6,755 nucleotides of DNA from a bacterium (GCA_024278215.1 JAJRTR010000089.1:1-6755), one strand, 5' to 3'; shown: positions 1-6,100, counted from the stretch's first letter. Numbers and translations: made by a program. Notes: generated by a model from the letters alone, not told the origin.

Positions 1-170
1 AAATTATGTTCGTAGCGAGGTCGAGCGAAATTGTTCAGAGCAAGGCGGAGGTGTAAAATCCTCGCAGGCGTACTTGTAGAGTACGTCGAGGACGATTTCG
101 CGCCGACAACGCAGCTATGGACAATAGCAGCCGACCGCAGTAGAATCATAATTTTGCAATTGGCTCTAAC
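1..170 (+). repeat. Dispersed palindromic repeat, copy A (left end cut by window)
   Basis: This copy is about 89% identical by eye (some 15 substitutions and one gap over about 135 bp) to the reverse complement of 6623-6755. It is also an imperfect inverted repeat over nearly its whole length. The ends AAATTATG (1-8) and CATAATTT (147-154) are perfect complements. 30-41 pairs with 114-125 (10 Watson-Crick pairs, one G-T, one mismatch). 56-60 pairs with 94-98, 61-64 with 87-90, and the core CGTACT (69-74) with AGTACG (80-85) around a 5-base loop. The right end reads ATTTTGCAATTGGCTCTAAC (151-170), after which similarity to the other copies stops. The element probably begins about 12 bases before the window. 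No coding sequence lies in it, so it looks like a non-autonomous MITE-like or REP-like element; that classification is inference. It lies 76 bp downstream of the flavoprotein gene stop and could also act as a transcript-end hairpin. Confidence 0.85.
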
Positions 171-245
171 ACTTTCGGATATATGAATACTGTTCGGGAC
201 GGTTACGCGTCGCCGCACAAATCAGCAGTGGGATGCAAGGCAAAA

Positions 246-974
246 TTACGCCTTCCGCGCTTCTTTAATCTGTTCGTCCCACCATGAGTTTGCTGTCGCG
301 ATATACATGTCGACCGGGACGAGCGGTTTTTCGAGTTCCGCGGCAGTCGATTCGGAGATTTTCGAGTTTACGGCGACTTCCGCGCCCGCCTTCCTGAGCA
401 GATTCTTATAACCGTCGATAACAGGCTTCAAAGGTGTGTCGACAGCATCGAGAAGCGGGCCGCCGCCCCTGTATATTTCCATGGCGACCTCCGTATCCAG
501 GTTGCGCGCCATCCGGCGTATTATTATCTTCAGCGCCGGAAACTGCGACTGCTCGGGGAAACCGCAGTTCGATATTACGCCGAGCAGCGGGTATTTGTCG
601 TGTTTCTTAACGTGGCGAACTTCCCCGTTTTCGTCCTTTTCAAGGTGTGGGTCGAGTATAGGTATCAGCCTGTCGATGAATGTTTTCGTCTGGCCGGAAA
701 AATTGTCGGCGTATAGTGGAGAAGCAAAAATCGCCACATCGGACGCCATGAACTTTTTGATAAGCTCACCCTGATCGTCCTTATGTATACATATACCGGG
801 TGTCTTTATCAAACAATTGAAACAGCCCAGGCAGGGCTTGATCTTCTTTTTCTGAAGCAGGATATGCTCGACCTGTGCGCCCGCCTCGGCTGCTCCCCTG
901 AGAAATTCATCGGCTATAGTATACGTCCTGCTCTTTTTCATGCGCGGGCTTCCGTTGAACAATGTTATAATCAT
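246..974 (-). CDS. Flavodoxin-fold iron-sulfur flavoprotein / NADPH-dependent FMN reductase family
   Basis: This is a 242-residue cytoplasmic protein of the NADPH-dependent FMN reductase / iron-sulfur flavoprotein (Isf) group, which moves electrons through FMN and, in Isf, a [4Fe-4S] cluster. Seen in the sequence: the N-terminal beta strand followed by NGSPR...SRTYT (7-19), the FMN-phosphate loop; a compact cysteine motif CLGCFNC...C at C48, C51, C54 and C62 (spacing 2-2-7), typical of Isf-type cluster binding; and ASPLYADNFSGQTKTFIDR (84-102), the second flavin-contact segment of this fold. The length fits the family. The ATG at 974-972 is supported by GGAGGT (985-980) five bases upstream. 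A TATAAC box lies about 62 bases upstream and a terminator-like hairpin separates the gene from the lipoprotein gene, so it is probably transcribed alone. The physiological electron donor and acceptor cannot be told from the sequence. The family assignment is firm and the redox partner unknown. Confidence 0.92.
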   Translation of the reverse strand: MIITLFNGSPRMKKSRTYTIADEFLRGAAEAGAQVEHILLQKKKIKPCLGCFNCLIKTPGICIHKDDQGELIKKFMASDVAIFASPLYADNFSGQTKTFIDRLIPILDPHLEKDENGEVRHVKKHDKYPLLGVISNCGFPEQSQFPALKIIIRRMARNLDTEVAMEIYRGGGPLLDAVDTPLKPVIDGYKNLLRKAGAEVAVNSKISESTAAELEKPLVPVDMYIATANSWWDEQIKEARKA

Positions 975-979
975 AAGAT

Positions 980-985
980 ACCTCC
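980..985 (-). promoter_or_regulatory. Ribosome binding site of the flavoprotein gene
   Basis: GGAGGT read on the minus strand, with five bases to the ATG at 974. This strong match fixes the start. Confidence 0.85.
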
Positions 986-1035
986 AGAGGGTGGTGCCGG
1001 AATACGATCCGGTGGCTATGTGAAGAGTGCTGAAT

Positions 1036-1041
1036 GTTATA
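1036..1041 (-). promoter_or_regulatory. Candidate -10 box of the flavoprotein gene
   Basis: TATAAC on the minus strand, one mismatch from the TATAAT consensus, about 62 bases upstream of the start codon. No good -35 hexamer is visible at 16-18 bases. An inverted repeat TCGAC-N6-GTCGA (1065-1080) lies just upstream of where the -35 would sit and could bind a regulator, which would fit a weak -35. This is inference from position only. Confidence 0.35.
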
Positions 1042-1122
1042 CTTACTGAATCATGCCCTGCAGGTCGACACGCCCGTCGAAAACTTGACGATGTTATTCA
1101 GAACAATTAAGGAAATTATTAA

Positions 1123-1144
1123 CCCGCATATTTTCCAATGCGGG
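1123..1144 (-). terminator. Hairpin, candidate intrinsic terminator of the lipoprotein gene
   Basis: CCCGCAT (1123-1129) and ATGCGGG (1138-1144) form a perfect 7-bp stem with an 8-base loop. On the minus strand it is preceded by TTTTTTG and followed by TTAATAATTT, a broken U tract. It sits about 180 bases past the lipoprotein stop and before the flavoprotein promoter candidate. On the plus strand it is followed by A residues, so it would not terminate there. The interrupted U tract makes it a moderate candidate. Confidence 0.5.
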
Positions 1145-1191
1145 CAAAAAAGGTGATTTCAAGTGCTCGCGCTTCATCTTCCGCACAAAAT

Positions 1192-1305
1192 TTCAGGACA
1201 AGGCGCAGGTTCCTGCTTCGCCGTATGCGACAACATGTTATCGCAAAAAAAGGATGACTCGACATTCGACCGCAGCCGAATCAGAATTTCACAATTGGCT
1301 CTAAC
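1192..1305 (+). repeat. Degenerate copy of the dispersed repeat, copy C
   Basis: 1267-1305 matches the right end of copies A and D closely: CGACCGCAGCCGAATCAGAA, then TTTCACAATTGGCTCTAAC, differing mainly by CA for TG near the end. Leftward, pieces such as ACAAGGCGCAGG (1198-1209) and GCGACAAC (1227-1234) echo the left arm and middle of the repeat, but the central CGTACT/AGTACG hairpin is missing. It is best read as a decayed or internally deleted copy. Its right end lies 18 bases from the stop of the lipoprotein gene. The left boundary is approximate. Confidence 0.65.
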
Positions 1306-1323
1306 ATATATATCGTTGCCGGA

Positions 1324-2121
1324 TCAGCCTTCGGAGCCTGTATCCTTGTTCTTTCCTGTTTGCGGAATCGAATCCATATTGAAGGAAGGGCATTCGAGAT
1401 ATGATTTTGGCGCGTATGAATCTGTGTTGGCTACGATCAGGCAGGGATCGGAATTAAGGGTTTTCGCCGTTATAAGATATGAACTCTCGCCTGTCATTTC
1501 AATGTTTAGTTCTTCACATGTCATTTCATTAAGATCGGGCATCACTTTCAGGAGAGCGGCGACGGAGGCGGCATACTCGCCACGCATCTGTCTTGTTTTT
1601 TCCTCGGCTATTGCAGCGTCCATCACGGATTCAAGGCAACTCATGAATATCCGACTTTCAACTTTCTGATCGAAATCTTTGAATCCTGTTTTCCTGACGC
1701 GCCAGATATCGTCCTCTTTGACAAGCTTGAATATTTTTTCAGAGACCTGTTTTTTCGTTCTGCGCGCGAAAGCCCCGTCGACTTTTGGAATGAATCTGTA
1801 TAATATTTTTACTTCGGCATTCTTTGCATCGGAGCTGACCGGGAGCGCCTTATACTTGTCGATCTTCATGCTCGAGTTGATATTTTTTACAAATTCTTCG
1901 ACCAGACCGGGTGTAATTTCCGCAGAAAAATATGCGTCGATCCCCGTGAGTTCTCCCGTCTGGATAGCGGTGAACACACGTTCGACAATACGTTCCGGGG
2001 TGAAATCTTTTCCGCCCGGTATTGCCCTGGCATCCAGTGTTTCTTTCTGAGCGCAGCCTGCAAGCGCAATAAACGCAGTTATTGTAATTGCCATAATAAA
2101 TTTTGTTGTGGATCGGCTCAT
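1324..2121 (-). CDS. Predicted lipoprotein of unknown function, possible NTF2-like domain
   Basis: 265 residues, family not recognised. The N terminus is a classic lipoprotein signal: basic residues (R3, K7), a hydrophobic stretch (8-20) and the lipobox LAGC with C23 as the lipidated cysteine, so the mature protein should be membrane-attached facing the periplasm. Residues about 41-146 (a helical FTPERIVERVFTAIQTGEL-type start, then alternating strands ending KEDDIWRVRKTG) resemble small NTF2-like / DUF4878-type lipoproteins; this is a fold-level impression only. The second half (about 158-250) holds four cysteines, C162, C202, C227 and C244, which could form two disulfides outside the cytoplasm. 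A helix followed by strands there loosely recalls a pseudopilin head domain, without support beyond shape. The tail is polar. The ATG at 2121 has GGAGG (2131-2127) five bases upstream. It has its own promoter candidate and a downstream hairpin, so it is probably monocistronic. Confidence 0.85.
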   Translation of the reverse strand: MSRSTTKFIMAITITAFIALAGCAQKETLDARAIPGGKDFTPERIVERVFTAIQTGELTGIDAYFSAEITPGLVEEFVKNINSSMKIDKYKALPVSSDAKNAEVKILYRFIPKVDGAFARRTKKQVSEKIFKLVKEDDIWRVRKTGFKDFDQKVESRIFMSCLESVMDAAIAEEKTRQMRGEYAASVAALLKVMPDLNEMTCEELNIEMTGESSYLITAKTLNSDPCLIVANTDSYAPKSYLECPSFNMDSIPQTGKNKDTGSEG

Positions 2122-2126
2122 CTTTG

Positions 2127-2131
2127 CCTCC
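2127..2131 (-). promoter_or_regulatory. Ribosome binding site of the lipoprotein gene
   Basis: GGAGG on the minus strand with a five-base spacer to the ATG at 2121. It supports the start that places the signal peptide at the very N terminus. Confidence 0.8.
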
Positions 2132-2187
2132 AGGGTATTCAGCGTAATATTACAATAAACTTGTGCTGATGTAAGGTATTCATAAAC

Positions 2188-2193
2188 ATTATA
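2188..2193 (-). promoter_or_regulatory. Candidate -10 box of the lipoprotein gene
   Basis: A perfect TATAAT on the minus strand in an AT-rich stretch, 66 bases upstream of the start codon. The best -35-like hexamer (TTATCA) is 19 bases away, which is long. The intergenic gap of 137 bp to the metallophosphoesterase stop leaves room for a separate promoter. Confidence 0.45.
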
Positions 2194-2258
2194 TAAAATG
2201 CACGGTTTCAGATGATAATTTTAATCTGATTTGCAATTCCAATCAAGATGCGGCGAAC

Positions 2259-3014
2259 CTATATTCCACTCCCGAGCCTCTGCCCGTGTAGTGGCGGCAG
2301 ACCAGCGTCTATGATCTTTTTACGTGTCTTGCTGAAATCATACTCGAACCGGATGAAATTGATACTGTTTCCAATGTCGTCCCACTCGATAAAACATCCT
2401 TTCGATGTTCCATCTCTGGGCTGTCCCACGCTGCCGACATTACAAATCATCGCTTCCCCATGTCGCAGTTTCACAGAGCAGGCGTCGCTGTCGCAGTTTA
2501 TTTGTTTTATTCCGCCGTCCATATCTTTCAGCCAGTAACAAGCCTTGTGGGTGTGGCCGATAAAAGCATAAATCACTCCTCGACTGCTCATGCTGTCGAA
2601 TACTTCACCGGCCTGCACGTCCGTCATAATATAATCATCCTTGTCGTCGGGGCTGCCGTGAACAAGAATAGCTTTCCCGAGCGAAGAGTCCACCCAGAGA
2701 AAATCTCCAAGTGTTCTTAGATAGTTTTTATTATCTTCCGTAAGCACACTGCGTGCCCACAGGATAGAGCGTCTCGCGTCCGGATTGAAATTCACTGGTT
2801 CATATCTTCCAAGCACAACATCGTCGTGGTTGCCCGTTACGGAAGGTATCTCTCTTTCTCTCATTATTTCTACACAACGGTTGGGATCGGCCCCATATCC
2901 TACTGTGTCGCCAAGGTTGAATATCCTGTCGTATTCCATCTCGTCGGCTATTTTTAGAAAAGCCTCGAAAGCTTCCAGATTTGCGTGTACGTCTGAAAAA
3001 ATGATGATCTTCAT
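2259..3014 (-). CDS. Calcineurin-like metallophosphoesterase (YfcE/Metallophos_2 type)
   Basis: A 251-residue soluble two-metal phosphoesterase. All family motifs are visible in order: DVH (D8, H10) in SDVHANLEA; GDTVGYG with D36; GNHD (61-64, N62 and H63); HGSP with H119; GHTH (153-156, H154 and H156); and the closing NVGSVGQPRDG (192-202) typical of the YfcE/MJ0936-like COG0639-type proteins. A complete metal site predicts an active enzyme. Related proteins hydrolyse phosphodiesters or nucleotides, but the substrate cannot be inferred here. The motif SDVHAN directly after MKIIIF makes the ATG at 3014 the only sensible start, although the Shine-Dalgarno is weak (AGAGAA, AAGAA). It lies 112 bp downstream of the ppiase-TPR gene on the same strand and may be read with it, subject to a weak terminator candidate in the gap. 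The family is firm, the role unknown. Confidence 0.94.
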   Translation of the reverse strand: MKIIIFSDVHANLEAFEAFLKIADEMEYDRIFNLGDTVGYGADPNRCVEIMREREIPSVTGNHDDVVLGRYEPVNFNPDARRSILWARSVLTEDNKNYLRTLGDFLWVDSSLGKAILVHGSPDDKDDYIMTDVQAGEVFDSMSSRGVIYAFIGHTHKACYWLKDMDGGIKQINCDSDACSVKLRHGEAMICNVGSVGQPRDGTSKGCFIEWDDIGNSINFIRFEYDFSKTRKKIIDAGLPPLHGQRLGSGI

Positions 3015-3092
3015 TTCTTATGTTCTCTGTCGTCTCTGCTTAATGTGTCGCCGCAATTGCTCGCACAGTGAAAAACAAATAACGCTTGCGAC

Positions 3093-3111
3093 AAAAAAAC
3101 GACGTATCGTC
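3093..3111 (-). terminator. Weak terminator candidate after the ppiase-TPR gene
   Basis: On the minus strand GACG-ATA-CGTC forms a 4-bp stem, then one G and a run of seven T (3099-3093), 16 bases past the stop at 3127. The U run is good but the stem is short, so termination may be partial or absent. Confidence 0.25.
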
Positions 3112-3126
3112 TCCTCGACAAATCGT

Positions 3127-4725
3127 CTATTGCTGCATCTCGATCATGCTCTCGTCCGGCAGTCCGATGTTTTCTCTGACGGAGTCCGGGCCCTTGTCGG
3201 TCAGGCCGCTGGGCATCTTGTATTCAGGTGCCTTGAAAATACCGCCGGGCATCTGTGGTCCGCCGGAGCCTTTCAGCAACTCGAAGGCATGAACCGCCCT
3301 GTCCTGTTCTTCGTTCGCTTCCTCGACCAGCCCGAGTTTCGAATAAATCTGGCCGAGTGTCTGGTGGAGATTATAGTCGAGTTTGGAGAGGTCAGACGCT
3401 TTTCTGAACTCCGCAAGACCTTTCTCATGCTCGCCCACTTCCATATACGCGCGGCCCATAGCAAAGAAAAGTTTCGGGTCTGTCGGTGCCTCTTCCGTCG
3501 CCATGCGCAATTCCCTCAGCGCTTCCGAATACCTTTTCTGCCTCGCGTATATCATCGAGATATCTATATGGTAATACGGTGCGCCCTCTTTATCTGTTTT
3601 TATGGCTTCCCTGTATGCCTTTACCGCCTCATCCATTCTGCCCATATTCCTGAGTTTGTTTGCCTTGATCACCGGCTGATATATTTTTATATCATCATTC
3701 TCCTCGAGTTTCCTGAGTCGCTGATAGAACCAGCCTACAAAGTCCGCCTTCTGTTTCCTTATGATTACTGCTTTCTTCGCGACTTTTCTGAAGTTGCGGA
3801 ATCTTGCGCCGTCCGGGTCCAGCACATTAATACATTTTATTATGTGCAGTCCCTGGCTTGTAGCAAACGGCTCTGATATTTCGCCCGGCTGCATTCTTTT
3901 AGCAATATCCCAGAAAAGCGGTACAACCGATCTCATTGTTATCCAGCCGATATAGCCGCCTTCCGCGCCGTATGCTTCCTGCGAATATTTCTTTGCCAAT
4001 TTAGCAAAATCAGCGCCTTGCTTCAACTGCTCATACACCTTCCATGCCTTATTATACTGTTTCTTGTTGGCATAATTTATATCACTTCCCGAAGATTGGC
4101 TCTCATTATAGATGAAAAAAATCTGCCTCAACTCGACACGTGGCAGATTCGCCTCGACCTCTACGTCCGATACGGTATAGTGTTCTTCAGGGAAAAGATG
4201 CTTTGCCAGCTTGTCTTCATATATTTCGTATTTAAGATATTCGAGAAATTCCTCTTCCTGTCTGAACCCGAGTGTGCTCCACAGGTGCGAATACATCGCT
4301 TCGGCGTCAGGCACAGTGCTTGTGGGGGCGGCATCCTTCTTCATATATTTCGCCTGTTTCTCAAGGTATAAGATAATCCCGCTCTTCTTCTTCATTATAT
4401 CCTCGGCGGTGACCACAACACCTTCTTCACCTGCACTGATAGCCAGTATCTTGTCGAAGAGCATACCTCTGAATACCGACAGCATTACACCTTCCTTGTC
4501 TGCTGAAGACAGTCTGCCGGTGACCGCTATCAACCTTGTCAGTCGCCTGTTCACCGCCGCCGTGAACTCGAACGCTGTTATCTGCCTGCCTTTGACTTCA
4601 GCAATGATATTCGGGGTTCTGACAACATCCTCCGATCCCCAGTACTTCGCGAAAATCGCAAAACCAGCAACCAGTACAAGCAGTCCCAACACCTGGAACC
4701 ATCGTTTTTTCAATACATCTACCAT
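3127..4725 (-). CDS. Membrane-anchored parvulin-type peptidyl-prolyl isomerase with TPR repeats (SurA/PpiC-like)
   Basis: 533 codons from the first ATG (4728). The second ATG (4725) is preferred because GGAG (4734-4731) is five bases from it but only two from the first. Numbering here is from the first. Residues 10-28 are one hydrophobic segment after KKR: an uncleaved anchor placing the rest in the periplasm. 38-190 is a SurA-N-like helical chaperone region (AEVKGRQITAFEF strand, then helices). 196-302 is a parvulin domain: LRQIFF, FAKLAKKYSQ, GGYIGW, PGEISEPF and GLHIIK (H295). The usual first histidine of the RHIL motif is Q202 here. 349-483 holds four TPR-like repeats of 34-35 residues (starting near 349, 383, 418 and 452; NMGRMDEAVKAYREAI is typical). 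The tail 487-533 is Gly/Pro-rich. Its likely role is folding or assembly of envelope proteins, with the TPR part as partner-binding module. The metallophosphoesterase gene follows. Confidence 0.92.
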   Translation of the reverse strand: MVDVLKKRWFQVLGLLVLVAGFAIFAKYWGSEDVVRTPNIIAEVKGRQITAFEFTAAVNRRLTRLIAVTGRLSSADKEGVMLSVFRGMLFDKILAISAGEEGVVVTAEDIMKKKSGIILYLEKQAKYMKKDAAPTSTVPDAEAMYSHLWSTLGFRQEEEFLEYLKYEIYEDKLAKHLFPEEHYTVSDVEVEANLPRVELRQIFFIYNESQSSGSDINYANKKQYNKAWKVYEQLKQGADFAKLAKKYSQEAYGAEGGYIGWITMRSVVPLFWDIAKRMQPGEISEPFATSQGLHIIKCINVLDPDGARFRNFRKVAKKAVIIRKQKADFVGWFYQRLRKLEENDDIKIYQPVIKANKLRNMGRMDEAVKAYREAIKTDKEGAPYYHIDISMIYARQKRYSEALRELRMATEEAPTDPKLFFAMGRAYMEVGEHEKGLAEFRKASDLSKLDYNLHQTLGQIYSKLGLVEEANEEQDRAVHAFELLKGSGGPQMPGGIFKAPEYKMPSGLTDKGPDSVRENIGLPDESMIEMQQ

Positions 4726-4730
4726 CATGT

Positions 4731-4734
4731 CTCC
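4731..4734 (-). promoter_or_regulatory. Ribosome binding site deciding the ppiase-TPR start
   Basis: GGAG on the minus strand is followed by AC-ATG-ATG. Spacing is two bases to the first ATG and five to the second, so initiation at 4725 is more likely. Confidence 0.55.
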
Positions 4735-4758
4735 ATGTCGTTTTTTCGAGGCTGAACT

Positions 4759-4764
4759 ATTTTA
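4759..4764 (-). promoter_or_regulatory. Candidate -10 box of the ppiase-TPR gene
   Basis: TAAAAT (within GTTAAAATAG) on the minus strand, about 30 bases upstream of the start. It is one mismatch from consensus, and no convincing -35 is seen. An alternative AATAAT lies further upstream. Confidence 0.25.
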
Positions 4765-4878
4765 ACACACTCACTGTTTTTATGCTACATAACGACTTTA
4801 TCCGCATTATTCTCTGCCTTATCATCATCATCCAAGCAGATCATTCCTGCCTGGTTTTATAATATGAACTTTTATGAT

Positions 4879-4898
4879 ATTTTGCAATCGGCTCTTAA
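4879..4898 (+). repeat. Solo end fragment of the dispersed repeat, fragment E
   Basis: ATTTTGCAATCGGCTCT (4879-4895) matches the right end of copy A (ATTTTGCAATTGGCTCT) at 16 of 17 bases. No left arm is recognisable upstream. It lies inside the 5' extension of the EEP reading frame and argues that this extension is not translated. Confidence 0.55.
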
Positions 4899-4913
4899 GG
4901 ATGTTCTGTTTTT

Positions 4914-4941
4914 TTGCCGATGTCCTTTCATTTGTTATAAT
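4914..4941 (+). promoter_or_regulatory. Candidate extended -10 promoter of the EEP gene
   Basis: TTGCCG (4914-4919), a 16-base spacer, then TGT-TATAAT (4933-4941): a perfect -10 with the TG extension. Transcription would start near 4948, leaving a leader of only about 7-13 bases before ATG 4955 or 4961. Neither ATG has a Shine-Dalgarno sequence, so a near-leaderless message is possible. The alternative is that the gene starts upstream and this match lies by chance in AT-rich coding sequence. Confidence 0.45.
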
Positions 4942-4954
4942 ACATATTTTAGTT

Positions 4955-5974
4955 ATGACAATGCCGATAATATACATCATCTTTTCTTTGTCAGTTGTCG
5001 TTGCGGTACTCTTCATTTACGTTTACAGACATGTGGCCTGTGAACTGTCGGTTTTTAATAATAGAATCAAACCGCTCGAGCTCAAACTGCTTACAGCGAA
5101 TATCGGCAATGTGAATATTCGAAGAGCCGTGCACCGCTTCAAACTCAGCGACGATGAAACAGTGGTCTTAAAACAGAATATAGAAAAACTGTCGCCGGAT
5201 ATAATATTCCTGCAGGAACTCGCGTCTGAAAAACAGGTCGGGATGCTTGTCGACCATGATCACTATTTGACTCACTATTCTTTCGACTGTTGCATTGCGG
5301 TCAGAAAAGGTGTATTCAGCAGGTTGATCAATGTCGAGACCGACCCCGGGTCCGACGGTTATATGCACTGCCGTGCTCTTGTCGCCGAAAGAGGATACGA
5401 GCTGTCTCTTCTGAATGTTCATACAACTAGCTTCTTCAGTGATCCCAGCTTTAATAAATGCGGTGAACAGATAAAAAATATGTTCAACTTAATACGCAAA
5501 GAGTGCGACAAAAGCAGGAGAATCATTGTTGCCGGCGATTTCAATTTCGATCCTTACCGGTTCGATAGATTTTCTGAAAAAGTTGCTGGAACTGAAAAAC
5601 AATCGGAACTCAAGTCGCTGCTCGAAGGATTATTGTATTCGAAGCTTAAGGTGCTGCTCGAAGGATGGAATAAAGAATTCAGGGAACTGCACCCGGGCGG
5701 ACTGCGTGTTGTCAGCACCGAAAAGCCCACATGGTGTCTGGGATATAAATTCTCGCTTGATCACGTGATGACAAATCTCAAAACACGCAACTGCTCTGTG
5801 CTCGACTCTGAAGACAACCGCATTGATATTGACCACGAATATGAACTGGTGTCTATGCCTGAGCGGTTTATGGACCACCGCGCTGTCTCCGCGGCATTAC
5901 TCCTTGATTTCGATCCCGATACATTAATTACATTGAAGAAAAAGATACTTTATATGCTTGCGAAGAGACATTGA
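4955..5974 (+). CDS. Membrane-anchored endonuclease/exonuclease/phosphatase (EEP) family protein
   Basis: 339 residues from ATG 4955; the frame is open back to ATG 4874 (366 residues, numbering used here). The downstream start is preferred because 4879-4895 is a repeat fragment and a strong promoter match lies at 4914-4941. ATG 4961 is equally possible, and no start has a good ribosome site. Residues 31-51 form one hydrophobic anchor. The EEP domain follows with all catalytic motifs: TANI (N76), IIFLQE (E115), LLNVHTT (H183), VAGDFNFD (D222, N224), SLDHV (D296, H297) and the final MDHRAVSA (D334, H335). This Mg-dependent fold covers DNases, sphingomyelinases and phosphatases, and the substrate here is undetermined. 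Residues 247-258 and 259-270 (LKSLLEG / LKVLLEG) are a 12-residue tandem duplication. The gene is divergent from ppiase-TPR and convergent with cvpA. The C terminus is a basic helix (KKKILYMLAKRH). Confidence 0.85.
   Translation: MTMPIIYIIFSLSVVVAVLFIYVYRHVACELSVFNNRIKPLELKLLTANIGNVNIRRAVHRFKLSDDETVVLKQNIEKLSPDIIFLQELASEKQVGMLVDHDHYLTHYSFDCCIAVRKGVFSRLINVETDPGSDGYMHCRALVAERGYELSLLNVHTTSFFSDPSFNKCGEQIKNMFNLIRKECDKSRRIIVAGDFNFDPYRFDRFSEKVAGTEKQSELKSLLEGLLYSKLKVLLEGWNKEFRELHPGGLRVVSTEKPTWCLGYKFSLDHVMTNLKTRNCSVLDSEDNRIDIDHEYELVSMPERFMDHRAVSAALLLDFDPDTLITLKKKILYMLAKRH
5611..5666 (+). repeat. 36-bp tandem duplication within the EEP gene
   Basis: GCTGCTCGAAGGAT occurs at 5617-5630 and 5653-5666, exactly 36 bases apart. 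The 22-base blocks around them differ at only three positions, and they translate to LKSLLEG and LKVLLEG. Because the period is a multiple of three the frame is kept. Confidence 0.7.
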
Positions 5975-6100
5975 TATTCATTGTCGAGTAAAAACCCCAA
6001 TCATTTCCAGTATGCTTTATTACGCTTCCACCATTGCAGGCGGGAACACACGGGATGAGCGATCCATCATTTACTATTGCGACTATATTGCGGCATTCGA

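Noticed and set aside
171-245. Gap between copy A and the flavoprotein stop
   Set aside because: No hairpin with a U tract, frame or motif could be supported.
1163-1669. 168-codon plus-strand frame beginning in the repeat
   Set aside because: It starts in degenerate repeat copy C and then runs antisense to the lipoprotein gene. It has no ribosome site or domain.
2197-2226. CAGAT/ATCTG stem before the lipoprotein promoter as a terminator of the metallophosphoesterase gene
   Set aside because: A five-base stem with a long AT loop and no U tract after it on the minus strand.
2222-2240. AATCTGATTTGCAATT resembles the repeat end
   Set aside because: The match needs a two-base gap and loses the GGCTCTAAC terminus. 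It is too weak to annotate as a repeat copy, although its place just after a gene end is suggestive.
2785-3876. 363-codon open frame on the plus strand
   Set aside because: It lies opposite the metallophosphoesterase and ppiase-TPR genes, which have complete family motifs, and its translation shows no recognisable domain.
4211-4765. 184-codon plus-strand frame
   Set aside because: It is antisense to the N-terminal half of the ppiase-TPR gene, and its composition reflects the opposite strand.
5975-6100. Convergent gap between EEP and cvpA searched for a bidirectional terminator or small gene
   Set aside because: No stem with an adjacent T run and no supported short frame was found.
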